Notes under the pieces: generated by a model
Seen by the model: the letters and a program-made list of their open reading frames with translations, nothing else
Database searches by the model: none
Told to the model about the DNA's origin: nothing
Made by a program: the position numbers and the translations under genes
Assembly (NCBI RefSeq): GCF_005503625.1
Contig: NZ_SCMX01000020.1
Span: 32,112-96,111, forward strand
DNA from: Cupriavidus sp. 2SB
Lineage (GTDB): Bacteria; Pseudomonadota; Gammaproteobacteria; Burkholderiales; Burkholderiaceae
Reading direction: 5' to 3'
DNA length: 64,000 bases
Shown: positions 17,191 through 27,222 of the stretch, piece by piece
How positions within the stretch are numbered: the first letter of the stretch is position 1
How the letters are laid out: the number at the start of each line of letters is the position of its first letter

Positions 17191-17427
17191 ATGCCGTAGT
17201 CCGGGATTTGCACCGCGAACAGCCAAGCCCCTCACCCAGAATTACATTTCAATTCGAAAGCGTAGCCCCCTTACTACAGTGACACCCTGCGGAGCTAAAG
17301 GGCGAGCGGAATCCCCGCGCGATGAGGATGGCCTTCGCCGCTAGTCGCCCCTTACCTTTCGCGTTTTGCGCTCGAAGAGGTTGCGCAGTAGCGAGGTCAT
17401 TGCTCCACTACTGCGCCGCGGATTCGC

Positions 17428-18402
17428 TTACGGCTTGAACGTCAGCCCTGCGGTCTTTGCGACCTCCGTATATCGCTGATAATCAGACTCCATCAATGTT
17501 GCGAAGGCCTGCGGACTTGACCAGGCTGACTGCAAACCGAGCTCGGCAAGCTTCTGCTTGACATCAGGCATGCCCATGATCTTCTGTAGAGCTTGATTCG
17601 TTTTGTCGACAACGTCCTTGGGAACGCCTGCAGGCATCAGGATTCCCCACCATGTACCCAGTTCATATGTCCCTGGTACACCGATCTCACCAAGACTTTG
17701 CACCTGAGGAAACGCCGGCGCACGATTGCGAGAGGTCACGGCGAGCGCCCGGAGTTTCCCCGAATCGACGAAGCTCTTCACAGACAACGGGGTATCGATT
17801 GCATAGTCCGTTTCGCCAGCCACCACCGCAAGCACCGAAGGCGCGCTTCCCTTATAAGGGATGTGCATCCCCTTCAGCCCTGTCGAGGTCTTGAGTATCT
17901 CCGTCGAGAACAACATAACGCTGCAACAAGAGCTGTAGGACAGAGCGTCTGGCTTCTTCCTCGACGTTGACTGCAAGTCGGCGAAAGACTTGATTGGTGA
18001 GCTGCCGTTCACTACCAGCACCAATGGCGATTGCGCCAACTGCCCCACCGCAGTGAAATCCCGAGCGGCATCGTAAGGCATGGCACTCTGGACGATTCGG
18101 TTCAGTACGAAATCCAGAGTGAAAAGGCCCATGTAGTAGCCGTCTTTCTTGGCATTTGCGACTGCTGCTGCGCCGATCATGCTCTCGCCGCCCGCGCGAT
18201 TTTCGACGACGACGCTCACGCCCCACAGCTCACCAAGTTTCTGGGCCACTAGCCTGCCAATCAGGTCCGATGCCCCTCCTGGAGGGAAGGGGACCACAAC
18301 CGATAGTGTCCTCCCTCTGACCGGAAAATCCGTAGCTTGAGCGCCATTCACTTGCGCAAAAAATGCGATTCCTGCGAGCAGCCATACAGCGAAACGTTTC
18401 AT
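17428..18402 (-). CDS. Bug family solute-binding protein
   Basis: The 324-residue product has a signal peptide (to NGAQA), the FPVRGRTLSVVVPFPPGGASD N-terminal element and VVVENRAGGESMIGAAA. It resembles the Bug protein at 33754-34731 closely (both have SYSSCCSVML/NFSSCCTAML and PYKGS.PSV), so the two form a subpair likely to bind related ligands. A GGAGGAA site precedes the ATG. It is divergent from the LysR regulator, with a TAGGAT-N4-TTCCCA element between them. Confidence 0.9.
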   Translation of the reverse strand: MKRFAVWLLAGIAFFAQVNGAQATDFPVRGRTLSVVVPFPPGGASDLIGRLVAQKLGELWGVSVVVENRAGGESMIGAAAVANAKKDGYYMGLFTLDFVLNRIVQSAMPYDAARDFTAVGQLAQSPLVLVVNGSSPIKSFADLQSTSRKKPDALSYSSCCSVMLFSTEILKTSTGLKGMHIPYKGSAPSVLAVVAGETDYAIDTPLSVKSFVDSGKLRALAVTSRNRAPAFPQVQSLGEIGVPGTYELGTWWGILMPAGVPKDVVDKTNQALQKIMGMPDVKQKLAELGLQSAWSSPQAFATLMESDYQRYTEVAKTAGLTFKP

Positions 18403-18519
18403 CTGTCATTCCTCCAGCTTGAACATCGTTGGACTACGGAAATGCCCGGCGCGCCTACTCGCACCATACCCACCATTGACCTTGTGGATCCATCATCACA
18501 ATGACCGCATCTCGATATA

Positions 18520-18535
18520 TAGGATAGTATTCCCA
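18520..18535. promoter_or_regulatory. TAGGAT-AGTA-TTCCCA operator
   Basis: This matches the TRGGAT-N4-ATCCYA pattern with one mismatch and lies between a divergent Bug gene and the LysR gene. It is one of six such elements between 18 and 37.4 kb. Confidence 0.55.
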
Positions 18536-18609
18536 CATCATAGAACTATCAGTGCGTACCCTGTTGACCGCGGAATGTCCCCTGGAAATCAGAGCACGCG
18601 CTCCGAGCC

Positions 18610-19524
18610 ATGAACATCAAGCAGATAGAAACCTTCGTGCGAATCGTCGAGTTGGGAAGCTTCCAAGCAGCAGCAACACACCTGCACGCATCGCCGTCGA
18701 CGGTCTCCGCGAGGATCAAGGAGCTTGAGCGCTTTATTGGAGAGGACCTCTTCGACAGGAGCTTTCATCGAGCTCAACTCACACCGAAAGGAAGGGACTT
18801 TTTCGAGTCAGCGACCCAACTGGTTGAGTTCACGCGAACGTTATCCAATCGGATCCGTGCGAACACGGCTGTCAGAGGCCATATACGCTTGGGAGTGGTT
18901 GGTGTAGTGGCCAATACGTGGTTGCCCGCACTTGTCGAGGGCATTCGGTCTCAACACCCCAACGTGTCCATCATGCTCGATGTCGCGCTTACTCGCGCGC
19001 TAGTCGATCGCCTGGCGGAGGGAAAGGTCGACATGGCGATCATCGCCGGTCGCATTGACGATCCAGATCTCAGTTGCGAGGCGCTCGGCTACGATGACTT
19101 TGTGTGGATGGCCGCGCCTTTTGACCGCTCGGACGATGGTGGTCCATTGACGCCATCGGCGCTGGCCGAACTACCCACGCTAGCGCTAAGTGAAGAATCC
19201 CACCATTATCCGATCATCCGGCAGTGGTTTCGTGACGCGGGTGTCGATATGCGCCCAGCCGTGGCCTGCAATAACCTGTCCGTGCTCGCCGCCTTGGCCA
19301 CGCGGGGACTCGGCATCTGCCTGCTCCCACGGCATGGCTATCGCGCGAAAATTGAATCCGGTGAATTGATCACCATTGCATCTAGTCCCGCGATACCGGC
19401 GGTCCCTTTCTCCTTGGTCTATCGAAGGAACAGACGTCCGATGCTCGTGGATCAGATTCTTGCCCTATGTCTGGCGGTGAGTGATCTCTCACCGGCGCCA
19501 AGCCTACCGCCCACAAGCGCATGA
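18610..19524 (+). CDS. LysR-family transcriptional regulator
   Basis: The 304-residue protein has an N-terminal winged helix (MNIKQIETFVRIVELGSFQAAA...SPSTVSARIKELE) and a periplasmic-binding-like effector domain. It is the only LysR protein in the window and adjoins one of the TRGGAT-N4-ATCCYA elements, so it is the leading candidate to bind that operator family and control the 17-37 kb genes, possibly as an activator. The effector is unknown. The ribosome-binding site is poor. Confidence 0.92.
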   Translation: MNIKQIETFVRIVELGSFQAAATHLHASPSTVSARIKELERFIGEDLFDRSFHRAQLTPKGRDFFESATQLVEFTRTLSNRIRANTAVRGHIRLGVVGVVANTWLPALVEGIRSQHPNVSIMLDVALTRALVDRLAEGKVDMAIIAGRIDDPDLSCEALGYDDFVWMAAPFDRSDDGGPLTPSALAELPTLALSEESHHYPIIRQWFRDAGVDMRPAVACNNLSVLAALATRGLGICLLPRHGYRAKIESGELITIASSPAIPAVPFSLVYRRNRRPMLVDQILALCLAVSDLSPAPSLPPTSA

Positions 19525-19539
19525 GCTGACAACGGCTCA

Positions 19540-20577
19540 CTAGCCGTTGTAGAAGCGTCGCCCCTCATCGCGAAGCCAGAGACGCACCAAATGCCGCTTG
19601 CGCTCAAACTCGTCGTGATCGACGAAGCCACTACGGCGATGTCCGCACCGCTTGTTGTCAACGATCTGAATCTGACCCGGTTCGAAAAAAAACTCGCGCG
19701 CAAAAATTGGTTCACGCATGATCGACTCAAGCGTCTCAAGAGCGGACGCGCTTTCGTCGTCCATCTCCCTGCCCAACATCTGATAGCCAGTGACCACGTG
19801 CCGATGCGAAAGTCGAAACACGGCCCTTGACTTGTCTACCTGCACGAGGGGATGAGCGATAAGCTTCAGATCTTCAGGCGCATGCTCTCGTTGGCGATCA
19901 AAAACGTAAGGCTGGAAAAGTCGAGAGATAAGTTGCGGATGGCGCTGTCGCAATGCGTTGAAAACGGAGTAGAAGCTCACGATACTACTGACGCCCCCTT
20001 CCTTAGCCGGCCTCACGCAGAGTAACGAGACGTATTCGGGGGGGCAAAGGTTGTAACTGTTGTCGGTATGGAAGTTCTGTTCCGCATTCGTGATGTCTGG
20101 CCGCACGCCATTGCCTGGCGGCTTTCCCAAGTCTCGGACATCGTAGAGCAGCTTGCCTTGCCAATTCTGCGCTACGGGTCGTCCCACCATTTGCGACAAC
20201 AGCCAGTAGACGGACCGAGCCTCATCGACGCTATAACGCTCCATCGGCAATTTGTCGATAATGACGAATCCGACCCCCTCTTCAAGAATCTTCTTCGCTT
20301 GGGCCATCATGGTCCGGCTGTGAGGCAGGTGAAAATCCGCCGTGCACAAGGCCTCTATGGGCAGGGAATTTACGCGAAGATCGGCTACTAGGGAGTCCAG
20401 TTCCGCGACTACTTCATCGCCGAGCTTGATCACGCCGTCTGAATCCTTGAGGGTGTTCCGCGTCCAAGCGATGTCGCCGTGAAGTTCGCCTTCAGGTATC
20501 GAATTCGTCGCCGGTGACGGGCCGTCCCACAATACCTGCGCATCCACGTGCGCTGCAAACTGATCTGCCGTGCTCAT
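19540..20577 (-). CDS. TauD/TfdA-family Fe(II)/2-oxoglutarate dioxygenase
   Basis: This 345-residue enzyme has the iron-binding HxD (His170, Asp172 in NFHTDNSYN), a distal histidine near 313 in NKRCGHRRSGF and the oxoglutarate-binding arginine near 332 in HLVRLWLRD. Family members hydroxylate carbon next to a sulfonate, sulfate ester or carboxylate and so release sulfite, sulfate or an aldehyde. The sequence alone does not give the substrate. It is divergent from an aldehyde dehydrogenase, with a perfect TATGGGAT-type operator between them, which suits a pathway in which an aldehyde product is oxidised next. Confidence 0.88.
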   Translation of the reverse strand: MSTADQFAAHVDAQVLWDGPSPATNSIPEGELHGDIAWTRNTLKDSDGVIKLGDEVVAELDSLVADLRVNSLPIEALCTADFHLPHSRTMMAQAKKILEEGVGFVIIDKLPMERYSVDEARSVYWLLSQMVGRPVAQNWQGKLLYDVRDLGKPPGNGVRPDITNAEQNFHTDNSYNLCPPEYVSLLCVRPAKEGGVSSIVSFYSVFNALRQRHPQLISRLFQPYVFDRQREHAPEDLKLIAHPLVQVDKSRAVFRLSHRHVVTGYQMLGREMDDESASALETLESIMREPIFAREFFFEPGQIQIVDNKRCGHRRSGFVDHDEFERKRHLVRLWLRDEGRRFYNG

Positions 20578-20763
20578 TGTGCAATTCCTCGTATCGAGTT
20601 TACCGAGCCCCCCGCCGGAACCTGATGTTGGCGCAGAGAGTCAAGCGGAGTCTAGAAGACCGCGAAACCGCTTGATAGCGAAAAAATCCGAACAAGCGCA
20701 GCCAGTTTTTATGCACAGCGCATCTGCACGACGGACTCTCAAATTTCGGGCATCACCCCTCAC

Positions 20764-20785
20764 ATATGGGATATTAATCCCATAT
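20764..20785. promoter_or_regulatory. Perfect operator with ATATGGGAT arms and ATTA spacer
   Basis: The two 9-bp arms are exact inverted repeats around ATTA, the best copy of the TRGGAT-N4-ATCCYA element. It lies in the 393-bp gap between the divergent dioxygenase and aldehyde dehydrogenase genes, immediately upstream of a -35 box. Confidence 0.75.
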
Positions 20786-20789
20786 TTTG

Positions 20790-20819
20790 TTGACACTTGC
20801 TGATCGTTGTCCGTAGTAT
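20790..20819 (+). promoter_or_regulatory. Promoter for aldehyde dehydrogenase (TTGACA / TAGTAT)
   Basis: TTGACA at 20790-20795 and TAGTAT at 20814-20819 have an 18-bp spacer. The operator ends 4 bp before the -35, a usual position for an activator site. The leader of about 150 nt to the ATG at 20971 shows no gene. Confidence 0.6.
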
Positions 20820-20970
20820 CCAAAGGCCTGCGCGCAACTTGTCGGTCGCCCTCGCGGCATCGCGCCAGCCCTGCGCCGGCCCACTGCCACCAACGGCTCG
20901 AATCGGCCACACGACTGGCATCGGTACCGTGTCCCGCCCAATCAAAAACACTGAATCCTTGAGAACCACG

Positions 20971-22413
20971 ATGACAACCTATCCAGATACCAAGCTTCTT
21001 ATCGCCGGCAAGTTCGTTGACGCAGCACAGGGCCGCCAGATCGACGTGGTCAATCCGGCAAGTGGCGTCGTAATTGGCAGAGTTGCCCATGCGGGGCTGG
21101 AGGATCTGGAGGCGGCCGTAGCGGCGGCGCAGCGCGGATTTTCCGTATGGAGTCGGACACCTGCGGTCGACCGCTCCCGTCTCATGCGCAAGGCGGCAGA
21201 GCTTTTCCGGCGGGACATGGAAAGTACCGCGCAAGCATTGACGGCGGAACAGGGCAAGCCATTGGCTGAAGCGCGAGGGGAAATCGAACGTTCGGCGGAC
21301 ATTATCGAGTGGTTCGCCGATGAGGCTCAACGCGTGTACGGTCGCATCGTTCCGTCCCGGAGTACATCGTCGATGCAGATGGTCGTGAAAGACCCAGTTG
21401 GACCCGTAGCTGCGTTCACCCCCTGGAATTTCCCCATCAATCAGGTGGTTCGAAAGGTTTCTGCAGCCCTTGCAACAGGATGTTCGATCATCGTGAAGGC
21501 CCCGGAAGAAACCCCCGCTGCGCCTGCAGCGCTTCTCAAGGCCTTCGTTGAGGCCGGACTCCCTGACGGTGTGGTCGGATTGGTTTACGGCGTCCCCTCC
21601 GAAATCTCGGAGTTCTTGATCGCGCACCCAGCAATCAGAAAGATCAGCTTTACCGGATCCACGGCGGTTGGCAAACACCTAGCTTCGCTAGCTGGCAAAC
21701 ACATGAAGCGTGCCACTATGGAGTTGGGGGGACACGCCCCCGTCATCGTGGCAGCCGACGCAGACATCGATCTGGCCGTGAGTGCTCTGGCCGCCGCCAA
21801 GTTCCGAAATGCCGGCCAGGTGTGCGTTGCCCCAACACGCTTCCTTGTACATAGGGACATCGCTGCAGAGTTTGCGGCCGCGCTTGCGCGTACCGCTAGC
21901 GGTCTCAATGTCGGAAACGGAGCGACGGAAGGCGTACAGATGGGGCCACTAGCCAATCCGCGCCGCCTTTCGGCAATGCAAGAACTGACCGAGAATGCGC
22001 ATGCGCAGGGTGCCAAGTTGCTCGCGGGCGGAGAACGAATTGGTTCGACTGGGAACTACTGGATGCCAACCGTAATCACGGACGTGCCGAGTACCGCACG
22101 CATCTTCAATGACGAGCCGTTCGGGCCAGTCGCTGCAATCCAGCCGTACACAGATCTGGAAGATGCGATCACAGAAGCCAATCGGCTCCCCTACGGATTA
22201 GCCGGTTATGGTTTCACGCGCTCCCTCAAGACTGCGCATGTTCTCGCCCAGCGTGTAGCGGTGGGCATGCTATGGCTCAATCAAGGCGCGGCCGCGCATC
22301 CAGAACTGCCTTTTGTTGGCATCGGTGATTCCGGGTATGGCTCGGAAGGCGGCCCCGAAGCACTCGAAGCGTATCTCAATACCCGACTCATCTCATCCGT
22401 CAACGCCTGGTAG
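20971..22413 (+). CDS. NAD(P)-dependent aldehyde dehydrogenase (GabD-like)
   Basis: The ATG at 20971 gives a 480-residue protein; the frame is open to 20797 but runs through the promoter. Landmarks are TPWNFPINQ at 150-157, the FTGSTAVGK nucleotide loop at 227-235, the base Glu251 in MELGGHAP and the nucleophile Cys285 in AGQVCVAP. The closest known relatives are succinate-semialdehyde dehydrogenases, so a short-chain aldehyde acid is likely. It may oxidise the aldehyde made by the divergent TauD-like enzyme or the GMC oxidoreductase of the same presumed regulon. Confidence 0.92.
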   Translation: MTTYPDTKLLIAGKFVDAAQGRQIDVVNPASGVVIGRVAHAGLEDLEAAVAAAQRGFSVWSRTPAVDRSRLMRKAAELFRRDMESTAQALTAEQGKPLAEARGEIERSADIIEWFADEAQRVYGRIVPSRSTSSMQMVVKDPVGPVAAFTPWNFPINQVVRKVSAALATGCSIIVKAPEETPAAPAALLKAFVEAGLPDGVVGLVYGVPSEISEFLIAHPAIRKISFTGSTAVGKHLASLAGKHMKRATMELGGHAPVIVAADADIDLAVSALAAAKFRNAGQVCVAPTRFLVHRDIAAEFAAALARTASGLNVGNGATEGVQMGPLANPRRLSAMQELTENAHAQGAKLLAGGERIGSTGNYWMPTVITDVPSTARIFNDEPFGPVAAIQPYTDLEDAITEANRLPYGLAGYGFTRSLKTAHVLAQRVAVGMLWLNQGAAAHPELPFVGIGDSGYGSEGGPEALEAYLNTRLISSVNAW

Positions 22414-22443
22414 TATCGCCCGTCGAGATACGTGCAAAACCCC

Positions 22444-22462
22444 CGCCTGCTCTACGCAGGCG
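22444..22462. terminator. Hairpin between convergent genes
   Basis: CGCCTGC-TCTAC-GCAGGCG forms a 7-bp stem and 5-nt loop, extended by two C-G pairs after one mismatch. It separates aldehyde dehydrogenase from the convergent FAD protein gene. Confidence 0.55.
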
Positions 22463-22488
22463 AGGGACTTTCGATTGTTTCCATTCCG

Positions 22489-24057
22489 CTAAGCCTGATG
22501 CACGTCTCCCAAACTCGCGGCATCCAACCCTTTGGCGACGTGGCACGCCTGACCGTAGGCTAACCTTGCGTTGATCTCCATGGACGCCGTCCAAAAATAC
22601 GTACCTGTGGCAAGACTTCCCAACAAGGAAATGCGATCATTCCTCGCTCCATTTGGCATCACGACGCAGCCGGTATCGAAATCAAGCTGGATTCCCCCAC
22701 ACGGATCCGCTGTCGCCAATCGTTGATCGATCAGGCTACGGATAAGCCGGTCCGATGTACACGAGACATCCGTGGAAAAGCTTGTCGCGTTCACGAGCCA
22801 ATCACATGAAACGCTTTCCGTGTTGCCGGATTCGGTACGTCGCGACAACGAGAACTGGCCCGCGTCTTGGTCATATACCGCACCACTAAAGCCGTTCAGC
22901 ACCGACAGTTGCCCATCGGCAAACAGCGTCTGAATCTTCAATGCGTTGCGCAGCGGGAAAGTGGCGCGCCTCGCCATCCATAGTCCCTTCCATTCACGCA
23001 GAAAACGTTGGCGCTCGCTCGCTCCCAGTGCACGCCAGATTGTCTCGACATGCTCGTTAGTCGACGAGGCCACCGCTTGCCACGGTCGCGGTCCGGCCAA
23101 CGATGCGTCGATTTCCCGGTCCAGGCTCTCGTGTGCACTACCGTCAAAGCCAAGGACATCCTCCCGGTCAAAGGTGCCACCCATCCTCCTTAGAGCGTCG
23201 AGCAGCATTTCCGAGACTTCCACAAGGGTCACCTCGCTCCTGCCCGCCAGGAGGATGCGATTCAGACGCGCTTCTCCAAAATCGCGCAGGGAGATTGAAG
23301 GGTTGCGTGGGCTTCTTACCGATGGGAGCCGTCCGCCGCGCGAAACACAGACGATGCGCCCCCGATGTCCTGCCGCCTGCAATGCCACGACGGCATCAAT
23401 GGCACTTAGACTAGACCCAAGAATTCCCACGACATCGTCACGGCCGATGCGATCGGTCAACGCCTTTACCGGATATGGAGAATTCAGGAACTGATCAATC
23501 GCCATCAATTCCGGAAACGATACTGATGGCAGGTTCCCATTACATAGCACTACCCTGCTCGCGCAGTAGCCGACGCCGTTCTCTGCGGTCAATACGATGG
23601 CGCCCTCCGCATCGCCTGCACTAAGCGTTCGCAACGAGATGACGGCGGATCGGACATGCACGAGCTCAATCTCTAGGTCTTTGGCAAGCATGGCAGCGCG
23701 CCGATACACATCGCGCATATAAATACCGAACAACGGACGGGGATAGAAATCGGCAGGGTTTACGCCCTGCACGTCGAACCTGGCCAGCAGATCTGCTGGC
23801 TGCTCTTGCAACCAGCGTACGAAGTCACCACGTTCCGACGCAATGGCGGACATGGAACCCGCAGGAATGTTCAGCAAATTGCTCGCCTGATCATCCTGAT
23901 ATGCCCCCCCTGGTCCAATAGCAGTTTGGGGTTCGAATATCAGAATGCGCGGCTTGCGGTGCCGCCCTTTTGTCAGCGCCTGGAGTAGTTGATACAGGAA
24001 CGAAGTTCCAACAGAGCCGCCGCCGACGATGGCGATCGTTTCAATGGTCGAGGTCAT
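22489..24057 (-). CDS. FAD/NAD(P)-binding protein (NAD_binding_9 type)
   Basis: This 522-residue protein begins with a Rossmann dinucleotide motif (IAIVGGGSVGTSFLYQLL), then ANLLNIPAG-like SNLLNIPAGSMSAI and a second nucleotide motif VGILGSSLSAIDAVV near residue 213. This layout is that of the predicted FAD-NAD(P)-binding proteins related to N-hydroxylating monooxygenases. The reaction is unknown. It is preceded in the same orientation by a Bug gene (21-bp gap), so both may be in one leftward operon, divergent from the CoA-transferase operon. Confidence 0.8.
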   Translation of the reverse strand: MTSTIETIAIVGGGSVGTSFLYQLLQALTKGRHRKPRILIFEPQTAIGPGGAYQDDQASNLLNIPAGSMSAIASERGDFVRWLQEQPADLLARFDVQGVNPADFYPRPLFGIYMRDVYRRAAMLAKDLEIELVHVRSAVISLRTLSAGDAEGAIVLTAENGVGYCASRVVLCNGNLPSVSFPELMAIDQFLNSPYPVKALTDRIGRDDVVGILGSSLSAIDAVVALQAAGHRGRIVCVSRGGRLPSVRSPRNPSISLRDFGEARLNRILLAGRSEVTLVEVSEMLLDALRRMGGTFDREDVLGFDGSAHESLDREIDASLAGPRPWQAVASSTNEHVETIWRALGASERQRFLREWKGLWMARRATFPLRNALKIQTLFADGQLSVLNGFSGAVYDQDAGQFSLSRRTESGNTESVSCDWLVNATSFSTDVSCTSDRLIRSLIDQRLATADPCGGIQLDFDTGCVVMPNGARNDRISLLGSLATGTYFWTASMEINARLAYGQACHVAKGLDAASLGDVHQA

Positions 24058-24078
24058 CGGAGCATTTGTCTTGTGAAG

Positions 24079-25065
24079 TTAGCGGGACGCAGTAGCTGCC
24101 TGTTCTAACGACATGCGCACAACGCCGGCCCACTTGACTGCCTCGGCCTTGATCAGTCGGTCTGTCTCCTCGGGCGTCGTGAAAGCCACCTCCCCGCCCA
24201 GCTTGCGCACCGAGTCCTGAACTGCCGGCATCGCAGCTACCGTCTGCATGGCGCCGGACAATGTCTTGACGATTTCCTTCGGCGTGCCCGCAGGTGCCAG
24301 CAGCGCATAGGTATTAGTGACGCGATAGCCCGTCACGCCCTGCTCTTCTACGGTGGCCAGATCGGGAAGCGTAGGGAGCCGCTTCTCCGAAGTTAATCCG
24401 ATCAGGCGGATTTTTCCGCTTGCAATCTGAGGCAACAAGGCCGGCAACGTATCGAAAACGAGATCGACCTGACCGCCCAGCAGATCGGCGATTGCCGGGC
24501 CACTGCCGCGGTAGGGCACATGCAGCAGTTTCACCCCCGCTTTCGCTTGGAAAAACTCGCCCGCCATTTGCTGTGCACTCCCGGGACCCGCCGATCCAAA
24601 AGAAAGCTTCCCAGGTTGTTTTCGCGCCAGATCGACAAGTTCCCGAATTGAATTGGCCGGTAGCTTGGTGGAGACAGCCACAGCCATGGGCGTAGTGGTC
24701 GCGAGCGATACGCCGCTGTAGGCCGTGGTGAAGTTGTATGCCGGCCTCTCTGGAAGCGCAGCATGAACCGCCTGGCTCGCCAGCGCACCCATGAGAAGCG
24801 TATACCCATCGGGCGCAGCTTTTGCGACGAACTCCGACCCGATCTCCCCGCCTGCACCTGCACGATTGTCAATGACAACCGGCTGCTTCAGTAGAGCGCC
24901 AAGATGCTGGGCATAGATCCGCGCCGTGGCATCCGTTGCGCCACCCGGAGGGAAAGGCACAACCAGGCGGACAGGCTTGCTAGGCCATGTTTCGGCATGC
25001 ACGCCTGCACTAATCATTACAGCACTTGCTCCGACCAGGAACATCTTCATCCACATGCGGTTCAT
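24079..25065 (-). CDS. Bug family solute-binding protein
   Basis: The start at 25065 is set by an AAAGGAG site upstream and by the signal peptide (to VHAE); an open frame extends to 25116. The 328-residue protein has WPSKPVRLVVPFPPGGATDA, PVVIDNRAGAGGEIGS and AAPDGYTLLMG. It is less like the 17.4 and 33.7 kb pair and may bind a different ligand. It is divergent from the family III CoA-transferase gene with a TRGGAT-type element between. Confidence 0.9.
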   Translation of the reverse strand: MNRMWMKMFLVGASAVMISAGVHAETWPSKPVRLVVPFPPGGATDATARIYAQHLGALLKQPVVIDNRAGAGGEIGSEFVAKAAPDGYTLLMGALASQAVHAALPERPAYNFTTAYSGVSLATTTPMAVAVSTKLPANSIRELVDLARKQPGKLSFGSAGPGSAQQMAGEFFQAKAGVKLLHVPYRGSGPAIADLLGGQVDLVFDTLPALLPQIASGKIRLIGLTSEKRLPTLPDLATVEEQGVTGYRVTNTYALLAPAGTPKEIVKTLSGAMQTVAAMPAVQDSVRKLGGEVAFTTPEETDRLIKAEAVKWAGVVRMSLEQAATASR

Positions 25066-25129
25066 TGCTCGTCTCCTTTGTTGTCGTGGCTGGCGTTGCC
25101 TACGCGCGCCAGCCAATCCGCAGCACTAA

Positions 25130-25156
25130 ATCCTATTTATTGGGATTCTTTTTCTA
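25130..25156. promoter_or_regulatory. ATCCTA-N5-TGGGAT-N4-TTTCTA operator array
   Basis: It contains an outward-facing half-site pair ATCCTA-N5-TGGGAT, the same spacing as at 34790 and 37355, followed after 4 bp by a degenerate third half-site. It lies between the divergent Bug and CoA-transferase genes. Confidence 0.5.
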
Positions 25157-25308
25157 AATGCTGGTAGACACAGCATTGCACACGGTGCTAACCTTGGTCA
25201 AGGGCAAACTGGCGACCTGTAGCCTTGTACGGGGGCTCAGCGTTGGTCGCCAAGAAGCGCAATTTCCATCACCTGGTACTTGATTCCCGAAATATAGCGA
25301 GGTACAAC

Positions 25309-26478
25309 ATGACGCCAAACCTAGCGCTGACAGGCGTGAAAGTCGTAGAGTTTTGCAACGTTGCAGCAGGACCGTACTGCGGCATGCTGCTGGCCGATAT
25401 GGGTGCGGAAGTCACGAAGATCGAACATCCGGTGGGTGGCGACACACTGCGGGCGTGGCCACCAATCACCGATGGCTACAGTGAGAACTTTGCATCGCTA
25501 AATCGGAACAAGCGCTCGGTCACGTTAAACCTCAAGGACCCAGCCGACGTAGAACTGGCACGCCGATTGGCCGCCGGCGCAGATGTCTTGCTGGAGAACA
25601 ATCGACCTGGCGTTATGGATCGCCTGGGCTTGGGCTACGGCGATTTGAAGGCATTGAATCCTCGACTGATCTATTGCTCCATTTCGGCCTACGGTCAGAC
25701 TGGGCCGCGCTCTCATGAAGGGGGGTTCGATCTGACGATCCAGGCGATGAGCGGCATCATGAGCATCACGGGCGAGCCTGGTGGTGCACCGGTCAAATGT
25801 GGCGTGCCTCTCGCGGATTTCTCGGCAGGGCTGTATGCGGCGTTTTCCATCGTCTCGGCGTTGCGCTGCGCGGAGGCAACCGGCACGGGTACCCACATTG
25901 ATGTCCCGATGCTTGGCGCTTCATTGGCATTCGCGGCTCTGCAGACATCTGAACTGTTCGGCACCGGGAAGAATCCCGCCAAACTCGGCTCCGCCCATCC
26001 GCGAAATGCGCCGTATCAGGCCTTCCGTTGCAAGGATGGATATTTTGGCCTTGCAGCCGGGAATAACGCCCTGTGGAAATCCGTCTGCGAGACTGTCGGC
26101 CGTCCCGATCTTTATCAGGACGAACGGTTTATTGACACGCGCGCCCGCGCAACGAACCAAGCCGAGCTATGCGAAATTCTGGAAGCGGATTTCGTTCTTC
26201 AAGATGGCACTTATTGGCTGTCCCGATTCCGCGCCTGCGGGGTGCCCTGCGCACCGATCAATACCTACTCGCAGGTGCTGGCCGACGAGCAGGTCGAGCA
26301 CATGGAATGGGTCCAGCCGATTGATCTTCCCAACGGCGTCTCAACGCGCACATTCGCGTCACCGATCAAGTTCGATCATGCCGCGCCGCCGATCCGTCGC
26401 GGACCTCCTGCATTGGGTGAACACAATGACGAAGTCCTGGCACCCCTGCGCAACCAGGATATGGAGGCACTGGGATGA
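25309..26478 (+). CDS. Family III (CaiB/BaiF) CoA transferase
   Basis: The ATG at 25309 follows a GAGG site and gives 389 residues. N-terminal GVKVVEFCNVAAGPYCGMLLADMGAEV, SLNRNKRSVTLNL and the C-terminal GEHNDEVL are family III signatures; the catalytic aspartate lies in the GGFDLTIQAMSG region. The enzyme moves CoA between carboxylates such as succinate and a substrate acid. The next gene overlaps by 4 nt. It opens the 25.3-31.0 kb catabolic operon. Confidence 0.92.
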   Translation: MTPNLALTGVKVVEFCNVAAGPYCGMLLADMGAEVTKIEHPVGGDTLRAWPPITDGYSENFASLNRNKRSVTLNLKDPADVELARRLAAGADVLLENNRPGVMDRLGLGYGDLKALNPRLIYCSISAYGQTGPRSHEGGFDLTIQAMSGIMSITGEPGGAPVKCGVPLADFSAGLYAAFSIVSALRCAEATGTGTHIDVPMLGASLAFAALQTSELFGTGKNPAKLGSAHPRNAPYQAFRCKDGYFGLAAGNNALWKSVCETVGRPDLYQDERFIDTRARATNQAELCEILEADFVLQDGTYWLSRFRACGVPCAPINTYSQVLADEQVEHMEWVQPIDLPNGVSTRTFASPIKFDHAAPPIRRGPPALGEHNDEVLAPLRNQDMEALG

Positions 26479-27200
26479 CCGAACTGATCTCTGTCACCGA
26501 TACCGAGGACGTTTGCCATATCAGGCTGAATCGCCCGGACAAGATGAATGCACTTTCGTCGGATCTCGTCGAAGCACTGCTTGTCGCGGTCGACGCCGCC
26601 GAGCGACGACGCTGCACTGTGATCGCCCTGCAGGGTGAGGGCCGCAACTTTAGCGCCGGCTTCGACTTTGGCAGTGTGGAAGCCCAAAGCGAGGGAGATC
26701 TCCTCCTGCGCTTTGTCAGATTGGAAACGTTGCTTCACAAGTTGGCATCGGCATCTGCGCTGACAATTGCCTTCGCCCATGGAAAGAACTTCGGCGCTGG
26801 TGTGGATCTATTTGGCGCCTGCCACAGGCGAATCAGCACTGCCGATGCCACCTTCCGAATGCCGGGTCTGAAATTCGGGCTCGTCCTGAACACGCGCCGG
26901 TTTTCCAAAGTCGTCGGCGCCGATGCCGCCCGCGAGATCCTTGGCAAGACCCGCCCCTTTGCGGCCGATGAAGGGCATCGCCTTGGCTTCGTGACAAGTA
27001 TTGCCGCCCGTGAAACCTGGCCGGAACATGTGCGAGCTGCGATCGAAGACGCGAAATCCCTGCCTGCGTCGGCACGCAAGCTGCTGCACGATGCGATTTC
27101 GAACGAACGCGCCGACCAAGACCTCGCCACGCTGGTTCGTTCTGCGTCCATCCCTGGCCTGAAGGATCGCATCGCAGCGTACCTCAACCCGCAGGCGTAG
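26475..27200 (+). CDS. Enoyl-CoA hydratase/isomerase family protein
   Basis: This 241-residue crotonase-fold protein has HIRLNRPDKMNALSSDL, the oxyanion-hole segments GEGRNFSAGFDF and FAHGKNFGAGVDLFGACH. The usual catalytic glutamate positions of hydratases are not clear, so the reaction could be hydration, isomerisation or hydrolysis. ATGA overlap with the CoA-transferase shows tight coupling. Confidence 0.85.
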   Translation: MTELISVTDTEDVCHIRLNRPDKMNALSSDLVEALLVAVDAAERRRCTVIALQGEGRNFSAGFDFGSVEAQSEGDLLLRFVRLETLLHKLASASALTIAFAHGKNFGAGVDLFGACHRRISTADATFRMPGLKFGLVLNTRRFSKVVGADAAREILGKTRPFAADEGHRLGFVTSIAARETWPEHVRAAIEDAKSLPASARKLLHDAISNERADQDLATLVRSASIPGLKDRIAAYLNPQA

Positions 27201-27222
27201 AGACTGTGCAAAGGAGACACTC

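Noticed and set aside
20641..21678. A 345-codon minus-strand frame
   Set aside because: It overlaps the aldehyde dehydrogenase gene and its promoter and has no recognised domain.
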